From Candidatus Hikarchaeia archaeon HikBin5 (GTDB taxonomy: Archaea > Halobacteriota > Halobacteria > Halobacteriales > Hikarchaeaceae), in NCBI GenBank assembly GCA_009889625.1, contig WTZU01000005.1, positions 1 through 61,576 on the forward strand: a stretch of 61,576 bases of DNA, written 5' to 3'. Below, one piece after another: positions 17,272 to 26,906 of the stretch (its first letter is position 1; each line of letters starts with the position of its first letter). The translations under genes were made by a program, and so were the position numbers. The notes under the pieces were generated by a model that saw only the letters and a list, made by a program, of their open reading frames with translations, did not search any database and had not been told where the DNA came from.

Positions 17272-19647
17272 ATGTCTCACCCCGTAGAAACAGTAACCAA
17301 TCCTACAGATGTGGTTGATGTAGGAGATAGGATCGTCCGCAGAGAGGACGGAAGTCTTGTCACTGGAAAAGCCCAATACACTGATGATTATTCGGCTCCA
17401 GGTATGCTTTATGCTGCCATTCTTAGAAGTCAATATGCATATGCAAATATCTCATCTATAGACACTAGCTTAGCAGAAGAACACGAAGATGTTGTGGCCG
17501 TTTACACGGCAGAAGACGTCGAAGCATCAGGCGTACTTGGGGAAGTTCTCTCACCCGTTGGGCTTCTCAACCCTGGGCCTGACTCTCCTGTCACCATTAA
17601 ACAGGAGTTGTACAAACCATTTAGGCCCATGCTGGCAAAAGACGTTGTCCGGTATACTGGAGAAGCAATAGCAGTGGTAGTCGCAACCGACAGATACTCT
17701 GCATACGATGCCCTCGATTTAATCAACATAAAATACGACCCCTTAAAAGCAGTTACTGGTGTATCCTCCTCTCTTGATGATGGCGCACCCCAATTACACG
17801 ATGATGCACCTGGAAACATTTCTTATGATTGGGAAAATGGAAATAAAGAAGATGTAGAAATAGCATTTAATAATGCTGAAAACGTGGTCGAATTAGACCT
17901 AGTTCTCCCTCGGTTAATCCCCAATGCAATTGAACCACGTGTGGCTCTTGCAGACTATTCCACTTCTACTGGTAAATTGACTATCAAATTATCAAGCCAA
18001 GGTGCATTTGGCCATCGAAATTACTTTTCCAAATCTCTAGGAATCCCTCTCCACAAAGTCCATGTAAATGTACCTGCAGTTGGAGGTGGATTTGGATCTA
18101 AAAGTAAATTCTATGCTGGGGAATTACTATGTGCATGGTGTTCTATTCAATTGGGATTACCTGTCAAATGGCAAAACACCCGTTCAGAGGCACATATTAC
18201 CGACGCTCAAGGTCGGTCCCATTCAACAACAGCACGAATTGCATTTAACAATGATGGAACCTTCACAGCACTTGAAGCCCACACCCATCTTGACATTGGT
18301 GCATATGTGTCTACAAAAGCACCACTACAAACAGGAGGTTATGGGGTCTTGCTTTCTGGTCTATATAAAATCCCTGCTATATCTGTCAGAATGACTGGCG
18401 TATTTACCAATTCTACCCCTGTAGATGCATACCGGGGCGCTGGAAGACCTGAGGCAGCATTCGTCGTCGAACGGCTTGTCCATTTGGCAGCAAAGGAGCT
18501 AGGAATGGATCCCGTGGATATTCGTAGGAAAAATTTTGTTCAAAAAGACGAATTCCCCTACAAAACCCCTATCATTGCAGAATATGATTGCGGTGATTAT
18601 GAGGCAGCACTCGATCTAGCCCTGAAATCAATTGACTATGAAGGACTAAGACAAAAACAGGCTTCCCTTCGAAATGAAGGCCGCCATATTGGAATTGGAC
18701 TTTGCTCCTTCATTGAACGAAGTGGCGGTGGTACTGAAACCGCAAAATTGAGGGTGCATCCCACTGGTGCGATAACTGCATATGTTGGCTCGGCGGATTG
18801 TGGACAAGGGCACCAAACCCCCTTCACCCAACTAATATCTCAAGGAACGGGGGTGCAATTCAAAGATATTGAAATCGTTGCAGGAGATAGTGAAATATTG
18901 CCTAGTGGAACTGGATCTTTTGGCAGTAGGACTGGATCTATGGCCGGTAGTGCACTACTTCGGTGCACCGAACAGGTAGTGGAAAAAGCAACAAAAATAG
19001 CAGCTCATATGTTGAATGCCTCCATCTCCAATATATCGTTTGAAGATGGGGAGTTTGCCACTTCGGATTCTTCAAATGACCCAGTTACCTTCGCCGAAGT
19101 TGCAGCAGCAGCGTATGGCAACGACCTCCCTAAAGATGTTGAAAAAGGATTCGAAATCACAACTGTCTATGAGAATAATAAAAAGGCATGGCCATATGGG
19201 ACTCATATAGCCGTAGTTGAAATTGACATAGAAACTGGAGAAGTGGAATTACAACGATATATAGGGGTTGATGACGTCGGGACTATTTTAAATCCCATGA
19301 TCGTCGAAGGTCAAATTGTAGGGGGTATTGTCCAAGGCATTGGTCAGGCTTTATTCGAACAGGCAGTTTATGATTCAGCTGGAAATTTAGTAACTGGGAC
19401 TTTACAAGATTATGCAATGCCCCGGGCAATGCATCTTCCTGATATAGAAACAGACCATATTGTCACGTTAACACCTAGTAATTTACTTGGGGTAAAAGGT
19501 GCTGGAGAGAGTGGAACAATTGGATCTCCTGCAGCAATTGCAAATGCTGTATCCGATGCACTTTCTCCATTTGGAGTTTCCCACATAGATCTACCCATAA
19601 CTGATGAAAAGGTATGGCAATCACTCAGTGAAGCCACTTCTTCATAA
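17272..19647 (+). CDS. molybdenum hydroxylase large subunit (CoxL form II / xanthine dehydrogenase family), unpartnered
   Basis: 791 residues. The protein begins with a short N-terminal piece and VGDRIVRREDGSLVTGKAQY, then the two large-subunit domains. Visible cofactor-site features are VGGGFGSK near 274, the AYRGAGR signature at 386-392 and the catalytic Glu in GAGES (Glu746). AYRGAGR is the mark of the so-called form II CoxL group, whose members need not oxidise CO; true form I enzymes have AYRCSFR. No small or medium subunit gene adjoins it; the nearest are at 23-27 kb on the other strand. Substrate unknown. Confidence 0.88.
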   Translation: MSHPVETVTNPTDVVDVGDRIVRREDGSLVTGKAQYTDDYSAPGMLYAAILRSQYAYANISSIDTSLAEEHEDVVAVYTAEDVEASGVLGEVLSPVGLLNPGPDSPVTIKQELYKPFRPMLAKDVVRYTGEAIAVVVATDRYSAYDALDLINIKYDPLKAVTGVSSSLDDGAPQLHDDAPGNISYDWENGNKEDVEIAFNNAENVVELDLVLPRLIPNAIEPRVALADYSTSTGKLTIKLSSQGAFGHRNYFSKSLGIPLHKVHVNVPAVGGGFGSKSKFYAGELLCAWCSIQLGLPVKWQNTRSEAHITDAQGRSHSTTARIAFNNDGTFTALEAHTHLDIGAYVSTKAPLQTGGYGVLLSGLYKIPAISVRMTGVFTNSTPVDAYRGAGRPEAAFVVERLVHLAAKELGMDPVDIRRKNFVQKDEFPYKTPIIAEYDCGDYEAALDLALKSIDYEGLRQKQASLRNEGRHIGIGLCSFIERSGGGTETAKLRVHPTGAITAYVGSADCGQGHQTPFTQLISQGTGVQFKDIEIVAGDSEILPSGTGSFGSRTGSMAGSALLRCTEQVVEKATKIAAHMLNASISNISFEDGEFATSDSSNDPVTFAEVAAAAYGNDLPKDVEKGFEITTVYENNKKAWPYGTHIAVVEIDIETGEVELQRYIGVDDVGTILNPMIVEGQIVGGIVQGIGQALFEQAVYDSAGNLVTGTLQDYAMPRAMHLPDIETDHIVTLTPSNLLGVKGAGESGTIGSPAAIANAVSDALSPFGVSHIDLPITDEKVWQSLSEATSS

Positions 19648-20118
19648 TTAATTCCCTCTCCCAACTTGCCATGTAATGAGGGATTCAAGGACATAATTTA
19701 CGACCAACCCTGCCACTATACCTGTAACGTTTGCCAAAACTAGTTCTGCCCCTCCATATTCGGGACTAATTCTCCCTATGATGGTGACCATAACTCCGGT
19801 TGCAACCATGACTCCTATTGATCTAACAAGATTGGATTTCATAAACCGAATCAATTTTTGATATTTTCCACCAAATCCATCTTCTGAAAACGTCCAATGT
19901 TCATTCACCAAAAACATGGCTATAATTGCCATTTCCGCCCCTATTAATTTGGAAGGAATCAATGAGAAATTCATCAAAATAACCAATAAACTTAATGTCA
20001 TGTTATCTATCAATGCCCCCATAATCCCAACTATTGTGAACTTTGAAAATTTAATAATGGAAAAAATATTTCTTACATTTCCAACTTTTAAACTTTTCAT
20101 AATATCTTCCATTTTCAT
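19648..20118 (-). CDS. GtrA family membrane protein
   Basis: 156 residues with about four membrane helices, at roughly 27-47, 55-72, 93-112 and 125-145, and the family pattern FTIVGIMGALIDNMTL near the first helix and NEHWTFSE after the second. GtrA proteins are thought to help move lipid-linked sugars across the membrane. It overlaps the GT2 gene by 4 bp, a common partnership with polyprenyl-phosphate glycosyltransferases. Its stop abuts the stop of the convergent CoxL gene. Confidence 0.85.
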   Translation of the reverse strand: MKMEDIMKSLKVGNVRNIFSIIKFSKFTIVGIMGALIDNMTLSLLVILMNFSLIPSKLIGAEMAIIAMFLVNEHWTFSEDGFGGKYQKLIRFMKSNLVRSIGVMVATGVMVTIIGRISPEYGGAELVLANVTGIVAGLVVNYVLESLITWQVGRGN

Positions 20119-20825
20119 TTCATTCTTCTCTTTATATTTGTAACCTTCATACGAACTGAAACCAATGCATTAAGTAATTCTATTATGGCTGGAATTATTT
20201 TCACAGTTGACCCTGGCTGATCCTCCCATTCTATAGGGATTTCTTCAATTTTGTGGCCCATAGCTGATACAACCGAAATTAATTCAATGTCCCATGAAAA
20301 TCCCTCTCTTTCTATATCGTCCCTGACCTCTTTCCATACGTTTCTCTCGATCGCCTTTGCACCGCACTGATAATCATACAATTTAACTTCCAATAGTATT
20401 CTGGATATGAATGAGAATCCATCCCCTAGTAACTTCCTGATATTGCCTTGGTGGGATTTAACATCAGAGTCAGGATGTCTACGCGAACCAACGGCCAAAC
20501 CAATGGATGAATTTCCAATTGAATTGCATACCTTCTCAACAGATTTCACTGGAACGCTACCGTCTGCATCAACAAAAACTAGTATGTCCGATTCCAGTCT
20601 ATCAAAACCCCTTGTAATTGCGGCACCCTTTCCTCTTTTTGTATCAGAAATTTCAATTCTTACTGACATTTCTTCCAATTGATTCAATTCACGTTCATCC
20701 GGTTCATCTATTTCTACTATAATTAAATCTGGATGGAGCGCTCCTTCCAAATCCTTGACATACCTTTCTAGCACCTTTAAATTTGGATTATAAGCTGGAA
20801 TGACAATGCCAATTGAATTTTTCAT
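20115..20825 (-). CDS. GT2-family glycosyltransferase (polyprenyl/dolichyl-phosphate sugar synthase type)
   Basis: 236 residues of a GT-A fold. VIPAYNPN is at the N-terminus, KRGKGAAITRGF near 62, the metal-binding DADGS at about 81-85, VGSRRHPDSDVK near 108 and YDYQCGAKAI near 140. This pattern fits dolichyl-phosphate mannose/glucose synthases. There is no C-terminal membrane domain; the coupled GtrA protein may supply it. Together with the divergent DUF2298 gene this forms a lipid-linked sugar module for glycoproteins or surface glycans. Confidence 0.87.
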   Translation of the reverse strand: MKNSIGIVIPAYNPNLKVLERYVKDLEGALHPDLIIVEIDEPDERELNQLEEMSVRIEISDTKRGKGAAITRGFDRLESDILVFVDADGSVPVKSVEKVCNSIGNSSIGLAVGSRRHPDSDVKSHQGNIRKLLGDGFSFISRILLEVKLYDYQCGAKAIERNVWKEVRDDIEREGFSWDIELISVVSAMGHKIEEIPIEWEDQPGSTVKIIPAIIELLNALVSVRMKVTNIKRRMK

Positions 20826-20882
20826 TATCTACCGCTATAGAATGCGAAAGTACTTTGTCCTTTTGCATGTTTTTTCCCTCTA

Positions 20883-23132
20883 ATGGAATATAATTTGATC
20901 TTGACATGGTGGATTTTGCTATTCCTATTGTCACTCATTAGTCTCCCAATAACCTCTTTTCTTTTTTGGAGGCTATCTGATAAAGGTGCATCTTCATCCC
21001 TAATTTTTAGTCTCACCGTGTTATTTTTCTCTGTTTATTGGCTGGGCCATTTCTCATTTGATTTTTTCACAATATTTGCCGGGGTTATAATTTTACTTTC
21101 ACTTTCAATATTTACATTTTTTATAAAGAGGCCGAAACTACCCTTAAAAAGATTTGTAGAATCTTTCATAGTATTTTCAATAGCATTTTTATTAATAGTG
21201 GCTATACGTTCGGCCGACCCATCTATATATCCCATAGGGGGGGAAAAATTTCTAGACTTTGGGCTCTTACAATCCATCCTACGATCTACAATTCTTCCCC
21301 CTGAGGATATTTGGTTTGCAGGAGAAGCGGTTAGATATTACTATGGTGGCCACCTAATATCTGCCATACTTTCTATACTTTCCGGCATTCCTGCAAAATT
21401 TGCATATAATTTGGCTTTAGCCACATTTTTTGGTGCCCTGGTTTCTGGAGTATATGGATTGTCCGGATCCATTTCCACCTTCTATGGCCATTCTCATAGA
21501 TTTGCAGGGTCTCTTGGGGCAATCATAGTTGGGATATCTTCCAATTTTGTAGTTGCATTTTCCATCCTTCTTTGGATTCTTCCCGCTGGGCTGGCAAGCA
21601 CTATTGCACGTTACATTGGTGATGTAACCGATTTAAAACCTTTATACTTGATACACCCTGACACCTTTTTCTATTGGACATCTAGTAGAGTGATACGCGG
21701 TACGATCAATGAATTTCCATTTTTCGCATGGCTCAATGGAGATCTCCACGCACACATGATGAGCACTCCTTTTATGATCCTTGTTCTGTTCATAGCTTTT
21801 GCTTATTATCTGGCTCCTCCGGATTCCCTCCGTGAACGAAGACTATTGATATTATTGATAATTCCATTCATTTCTGGCCTACTAATCGTAGTAAATACTT
21901 GGAGCTATCCCACAGTATTTGGAGTCTTATTTCTGACACTATTATTCTCTCCAAGCGAACCTTTGTCTCTTATTTCTGCCAATCTGAGTTCAAAACTCAA
22001 CTTCAAAAATTTCCAACGTGAAATGATTCGTATCTTTACTTCTCTTTTTATTTCTGCGGTTGTAGTACTATTCGGGTCCGTAACTGTCCTCCCCTTTTTA
22101 ACCCAGTCCGCCTCCCTACGTACGATTGCATTATTTCCCCCCAGAAGCGGACTCATTGAATTATTACTTGTTTATGTATTTTTCATACTCGTATTTTCAA
22201 TTTATATGTATTCTATATTGCCCCTCGAATTATCTCAAAGTAATAGGAGAATATTATCATTATGCAGTTTATTGTTTTTAGCCGGTCTATTGTTTGGGGC
22301 CCCTGCAATATCTCTATTACTGCCTCTGTGTATTGTATCCTGGCTTTTATTGGAACATTTCTCTTCTAAAGTTGGGTTTGAATTAATTCTATTTCTTGCA
22401 GGAGCAATACTCATACTGTTAACTGAATTTTTATTCATTCAAGAACAAGCTGGTCCTGGCAGGATGAATACCGTATTTAAAATTTATATGCAAGTTTGGC
22501 TATTCTTCTCGATAGGGGCTTCAATAGCACTCATTCGTTTATTTGACGGTTCCATTTTGAAACGTAATTTCACACGGAGAAAAAATTATAATTTCATTCT
22601 GTCCATTTTCTTATCTCTTTTATTTATTTCCACCACTTTCTATGCCGGATTTTCTATTGGGGAACACTTTTCAACTGAATCCGATTTCACTCTCGATGCA
22701 ACTCTAGATGCCCGTATAAATCACCCTCTTGAATGGGAGGCGATCACATTTCTAAATACTAAACCAGGGTCTCCAAATATAGTCACTGCGCCTGGATGTT
22801 GGTGCAACCCTGTGGAAACAACGCGTCCTTATTCATGGGTCAACGCACCATCTAGCTTTACAGGAATTCCTACACTCGCAGGTTGGTCACATGAGGTGGG
22901 CTACCGCGGAGAAGAACCCTATTCTAAGAGGGTCAATCACATAAATGAAATATATACTGGATCTTCTGAAACTAGAATTGAACTTCTGGAATTTTATGAT
23001 GTAAAATATATTTATATGGGTAAAAACGAGCGAGATCTTTATGGGGTGTCCAATTTCCAGGAATCTTATTTAAAACCCGTCTTTGAAAACAAAAATGTCA
23101 TTGTGTATGAATATGTGCCACCTTCGGAATGA
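20883..23132 (+). CDS. DUF2298 (Chlor_Arch_YYY) large multi-pass membrane protein
   Basis: 749 residues with about a dozen or more membrane helices and a soluble C-terminal tail of about 140 residues. The family's conserved regions are visible: PPEDIWFAGEAVRYYYGGH near 138-156, FPFFAWLNGDLHAHMM near 277-292 and AGPGRMNTVFKIYMQVW near 523-539. DUF2298 proteins resemble GT-C glycosyltransferases and are found in archaea and Chloroflexi; the acidic NGDLHAH loop fits a metal and lipid-phosphate sugar site. Divergent from the GT2-GtrA pair, with a 57-bp gap. Confidence 0.88.
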   Translation: MEYNLILTWWILLFLLSLISLPITSFLFWRLSDKGASSSLIFSLTVLFFSVYWLGHFSFDFFTIFAGVIILLSLSIFTFFIKRPKLPLKRFVESFIVFSIAFLLIVAIRSADPSIYPIGGEKFLDFGLLQSILRSTILPPEDIWFAGEAVRYYYGGHLISAILSILSGIPAKFAYNLALATFFGALVSGVYGLSGSISTFYGHSHRFAGSLGAIIVGISSNFVVAFSILLWILPAGLASTIARYIGDVTDLKPLYLIHPDTFFYWTSSRVIRGTINEFPFFAWLNGDLHAHMMSTPFMILVLFIAFAYYLAPPDSLRERRLLILLIIPFISGLLIVVNTWSYPTVFGVLFLTLLFSPSEPLSLISANLSSKLNFKNFQREMIRIFTSLFISAVVVLFGSVTVLPFLTQSASLRTIALFPPRSGLIELLLVYVFFILVFSIYMYSILPLELSQSNRRILSLCSLLFLAGLLFGAPAISLLLPLCIVSWLLLEHFSSKVGFELILFLAGAILILLTEFLFIQEQAGPGRMNTVFKIYMQVWLFFSIGASIALIRLFDGSILKRNFTRRKNYNFILSIFLSLLFISTTFYAGFSIGEHFSTESDFTLDATLDARINHPLEWEAITFLNTKPGSPNIVTAPGCWCNPVETTRPYSWVNAPSSFTGIPTLAGWSHEVGYRGEEPYSKRVNHINEIYTGSSETRIELLEFYDVKYIYMGKNERDLYGVSNFQESYLKPVFENKNVIVYEYVPPSE

Positions 23133-23135
23133 TGC

Positions 23136-23639
23136 CTATGCATTCATTTCTTTAGCCGCACTTTTCACTGCTTCTATTATGCTATCATATCCTGTACATC
23201 TACATATGTTCTCAGAAAGGAATTCTCTTATATCGTCGTCAGATGGATCTCGGTTCTGATCAAGCAACGCTTTGGAAGCCATCAACATTCCTGGAGTGCA
23301 ATAGCCACATTGGAATCCTTCATACTCTCTGAAAGAGTCTTGAAGCGGGTGGAATTCACTATCCTGGTACGTATCTGCGAGACCCTCAATTGTTAATACT
23401 ACCTTTCCATCTACATTAACTGCCAATTCCAAACAAGAGGCCACGACCTTGCCATCTATTAACACTGTACAACAACCACAAACCCCCACTCCGCATCCCT
23501 CTGTCGTTCCTATCAGGCGCAATTCTTGTCGTAATAACTCCACTAAAGTGAGATTGGCTGGAATTTCAATCACACATTCTTCTCCATTCAATATGAATTT
23601 TATTTCGTGGCGCGTGGCTTCTATGTAATTGTCCATCAT
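23136..23639 (-). CDS. molybdenum hydroxylase small subunit, 2x[2Fe-2S] (CoxS type)
   Basis: 167 residues carrying electrons between the Mo and FAD subunits. The plant-type cluster ligands are in EGCGVGVCGCCTVLIDG (near 45-60) with a further Cys in VVASCLEL; the second cluster uses CGYCTPGM near 113 and ENICRCTGY near 148. The order small, large, medium subunit with tight spacing forms a three-gene operon (FAD gene first). It overlaps the large-subunit gene by 4 bp (ATGA). Confidence 0.93.
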   Translation of the reverse strand: MMDNYIEATRHEIKFILNGEECVIEIPANLTLVELLRQELRLIGTTEGCGVGVCGCCTVLIDGKVVASCLELAVNVDGKVVLTIEGLADTYQDSEFHPLQDSFREYEGFQCGYCTPGMLMASKALLDQNRDPSDDDIREFLSENICRCTGYDSIIEAVKSAAKEMNA

Positions 23640-25975
23640 ATTCCCTCCTCTATGGCCTTTAAAACTTTATCTGGTGTTATGGGTAGCTCTGTGACCCTTG
23701 CTCCACATGCATTTTGGATTGCATTTCCTATCGCAGGAGGGACTGTAACCGTATTTGACTCGCCTACACCCTTCGCACCGTGGGGCCCATTTGGATCTCC
23801 TGATTCTACTACAATGACTTTCGAAACTTTCGGCACATCTCCAATTGCAGGCACTTTGTAGTCTAATAATGACTTATTTACTTGCTGTCCCGATTCAAAT
23901 ACCATTTCTTCACTCATGGTGTGACCTAGTGCCTGAACTGCAGCCCCTAGAATTTGCCCCTCGCATCTAATGGGATCTATCGCCTTTCCACAATCTGCCG
24001 AATTGACCCATTTATCAATTGTGTATTTCCCAGTTCGCGTATCCACCGAAACTTCTGCATACGTGGCCCCAGTCATCCAAAATGCAGATGCGTATCTATC
24101 TCCACTACTTGCTTCAGTAGAAAAATATCCTTTCCCAATAAGCGTCCCGCCACCTCCTACAAAATACGAGGAAACCACAGATCCTATCGACTCTTCGCCC
24201 AATGGACTTTTAACCAGGCCCCCTTCTACCGTCACTTCTTTTGATTCTATTCCTTGTTTTTCTACTACAATGTCAATTAACTGACCTTTTAATTCATCTA
24301 TTGCCCTAAGTATGGCATTCCCCAAATGGAATGTAGATCTACTACTTGTTGTGGAGGTATTAAATGGGGCGCTATTTGTATTTGGAGTATTCACGTTAAT
24401 ATATTCTATTCCGATCCCAAGCCCGTCCGCCGTTATCTGTGCCAAAGTTGTAATTATCCCTTGGCCCACTTCTGTCCCTCCTGTAATCACATTCACGCTC
24501 CCATCGCAATCCAATAATACAATCGCCTCAGAAGTAGAAGGTGTTATTGTAGCTTTCAATGTAACTGCAACTCCTCTTCCTTTTTTAATATGGCTTCTTT
24601 TTGGTTCTTCAGGCTTCAGTTCACTTCCAAACCAATCAACTTCATCAATCACTGCCTGGAGGCACTGCGGGGCCCCATGTGGTTCTATGGGGACACCATT
24701 GTATGTGCCACCATCTTGCGTAATATTTCTTATTCTTAATTCAACCGGATCCATTCCAATTTCTTTCGCCACATCGTCCATATGGGACTCCACTGCCCAT
24801 GCAGTTTGGGCCACTCCAAATCCTCTATATGCAACACCAGGAGGTTTATTCGTATATGTTGATTTTGATACCACTTTGACATTGGGAATGTCATACGCAC
24901 CAGGTGCTGTATATCCTGCCTTTTTTACTTTTCTAGGGCTGATATCTGCATAGGCTCCACTATCCCATATAACTTCCACCTCCTGAGCTATAACGTCACC
25001 ATCATTTGTTACTCCTGTTTTCACCCTTGTCTGCGTCCCATCTCTGACTGAAGTATCGAAAGATTCACTAGATGTTTGACGGAGTTTCACCGGGGCTTCT
25101 ACCACTCTAGATAGTGCTGCAACAAGGGGTTCTATCCTGACATATGTCCTTGAACCAAACGCACCGCCCATTTGCGGAACCTCGACTTCAACTTTTGAAG
25201 ACGGAATATCAAATATGCGAGCAATCTCTCTGCGAACAAAATGAGGTGTTTGATTCCCCGTTATTATTTTAAAAGAATTATTCGAGACATTATAACTAGC
25301 AACAGTTACAAATGGTTCAAGGTGGGTGTGCTGGACCATTGGAGTGGCATATTCCCCCTCAAGCACTACATCTGCATCCTCAAATCCTTTCTCTATATCT
25401 CCCACTTTCAATTCATAGGTATAAGCAACATTGGGCTCTTCACTACGATGGACTGTCGCCAGATCTTCAAAAACAGCAGCAGAATCTCCACTCTCATGTA
25501 ATATTGGGGCAGTCTTCTTTCTAGCTCTGTTCACATCAGTTACACTCCTCAATTTATTACATTCCACAACTACTTCTGTAGCTGCCAATGATGCTATATC
25601 TGGACGTTCTGCAATGACTGCAGCGACCGGTTCTCCTACATACCTAACCTTTTCAATCGCCAAAACAGGCTGGTCTCTAAACGCTGGCCCCACGTATGGG
25701 GAGATCCAATCTGCATTTTTAAGATCATCTCCTGTAACGACTGCAACAACTCCTGGTATGGCTTCTGCAGCTTCTGTGGAAATCGATATTATTTCTCCAT
25801 GTGGGATATTACTTCGAATAACTTCTGCATAATATCCTTCAAATGGAAGGTCATCTGTATATGCCACTGTTCCTGTAACTTTACTCTCTCCGTCCAATCG
25901 AAGCGTATGCCTCCCTATGGTGCCTGATTTCTCAACCTTTTTATCTTGTTCTATTATGGGTATCTGTGTTGACAT
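23636..25975 (-). CDS. molybdenum hydroxylase large subunit (xanthine dehydrogenase family)
   Basis: 779 residues binding the Mo cofactor and the substrate. Seen are QMGGAFGSRTYVR near 262, AYRGFG at 382-387 in the active-site loop position, GGTEVGQG near 498 and the catalytic Glu in GVGES (Glu739). The loop differs from both CO-dehydrogenase types (AYRCSFR, AYRGAGR), so an aldehyde, purine or other N-heterocycle is more likely than CO. The FAD gene lies 12 bp upstream and the small subunit overlaps downstream, a complete enzyme in one operon. Confidence 0.9.
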   Translation of the reverse strand: MSTQIPIIEQDKKVEKSGTIGRHTLRLDGESKVTGTVAYTDDLPFEGYYAEVIRSNIPHGEIISISTEAAEAIPGVVAVVTGDDLKNADWISPYVGPAFRDQPVLAIEKVRYVGEPVAAVIAERPDIASLAATEVVVECNKLRSVTDVNRARKKTAPILHESGDSAAVFEDLATVHRSEEPNVAYTYELKVGDIEKGFEDADVVLEGEYATPMVQHTHLEPFVTVASYNVSNNSFKIITGNQTPHFVRREIARIFDIPSSKVEVEVPQMGGAFGSRTYVRIEPLVAALSRVVEAPVKLRQTSSESFDTSVRDGTQTRVKTGVTNDGDVIAQEVEVIWDSGAYADISPRKVKKAGYTAPGAYDIPNVKVVSKSTYTNKPPGVAYRGFGVAQTAWAVESHMDDVAKEIGMDPVELRIRNITQDGGTYNGVPIEPHGAPQCLQAVIDEVDWFGSELKPEEPKRSHIKKGRGVAVTLKATITPSTSEAIVLLDCDGSVNVITGGTEVGQGIITTLAQITADGLGIGIEYINVNTPNTNSAPFNTSTTSSRSTFHLGNAILRAIDELKGQLIDIVVEKQGIESKEVTVEGGLVKSPLGEESIGSVVSSYFVGGGGTLIGKGYFSTEASSGDRYASAFWMTGATYAEVSVDTRTGKYTIDKWVNSADCGKAIDPIRCEGQILGAAVQALGHTMSEEMVFESGQQVNKSLLDYKVPAIGDVPKVSKVIVVESGDPNGPHGAKGVGESNTVTVPPAIGNAIQNACGARVTELPITPDKVLKAIEEGI

Positions 25976-25987
25976 AGATCTATTTAA

Positions 25988-26845
25988 TTATATTAAGGAA
26001 TCTCCAACTCCTGTTATTTCCCTTAGGGCCCTTATTGTGAATTCACCAGCCATTTTTCTCTTATACCACACCGAACCTCTAGCATCCCCAATTGGTTCGC
26101 ATTGATTTGCAGCGAGTTCTCCCACTTTGTCAATTGACTCTGTAGTTATTCCTTCTGAAAATGCATCTTCTACTCCTTCAACTTGCATTATGGGTGTGTC
26201 GGCAACCGAGTTTATAAACACTCTTGGCACCGAACCCGGAGAATCATCAATAAAAGCAGCTACACCAACACACGGCCAATCTGCTTCTGATAATGCCCTA
26301 TGTTTCAAGTAAATTCCCTTTCTATCTGGTATGATTGGTATGCTAATTGATTTTATCAATTCTCCCTCTTTTAGATCAGTTTCGTAATATCCTTGTATGA
26401 ATTCTTTTATATCCATTGAACGTTCTCCTTCTTCTCCTATTATGTCTATGTGGGCATCTAATCCTGCCAACACAGGGGGGAGATCCAAGTCCGGATCCGC
26501 ATGAGCCAGATTTCCTCCTATGGTGGCAACATTCCTTATTCTTATACTTGCAATTTTCGAAAGACAATCTGAAACGACAGGGTGATTTTTTCTCACAATA
26601 TCGCTCGTTTCTATGGCCCTCAAGGTTGTCAAAGCACCAATTTTAATTTGCCCTTTCTCTTCTACAATAAAAGCGTGATCTTTCTCCAATTTCCGTAAAT
26701 TGACCATCACTGTTGGCTGAAATATTTTTTCTTTAATTAAAGTGGTAACTGCAGTGCCACCCGAGATGGGTTTCGCACCGTGTTCTTTCATCAACCCGAT
26801 GGCTTCTTCAAAAGATTCTGGAAGAAATAATTTGAATGGCTGCAT
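25988..26845 (-). CDS. molybdenum hydroxylase FAD subunit (CoxM type)
   Basis: 285 residues. PISGGTAVTTLIKEK (about 26-40) holds the FAD pyrophosphate, and the second flavin motif ATIGGNLAHADPDLDLPP near 107-124 is complete. The C-terminal CO_deh_flav_C domain ends near 280 (SVWYKRKMAGEFTIRA near 257). It passes electrons from the FeS subunit to an unknown acceptor. First gene of the operon; the ThDP enzyme gene lies 61 bp upstream on the same strand, so the four genes may be cotranscribed. Confidence 0.92.
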   Translation of the reverse strand: MQPFKLFLPESFEEAIGLMKEHGAKPISGGTAVTTLIKEKIFQPTVMVNLRKLEKDHAFIVEEKGQIKIGALTTLRAIETSDIVRKNHPVVSDCLSKIASIRIRNVATIGGNLAHADPDLDLPPVLAGLDAHIDIIGEEGERSMDIKEFIQGYYETDLKEGELIKSISIPIIPDRKGIYLKHRALSEADWPCVGVAAFIDDSPGSVPRVFINSVADTPIMQVEGVEDAFSEGITTESIDKVGELAANQCEPIGDARGSVWYKRKMAGEFTIRALREITGVGDSLI

Positions 26846-26906
26846 TATATGATTTTATTTAGTTTTTCTACCATTATTATCATGCCGATCCCATTCTGTG
26901 CATATT

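Noticed and set aside
17272-19647. Calling the first large subunit a carbon monoxide dehydrogenase
   Set aside because: The active-site loop is AYRGAGR, not the AYRCSFR of proven CO oxidisers, and no coxS/coxM genes adjoin it.
24312-24953. 213-codon open frame on the plus strand inside the xanthine dehydrogenase-type gene
   Set aside because: A shadow of the large-subunit gene on the other strand; the composition (Ser/Thr/Pro rich) is typical of antisense frames.
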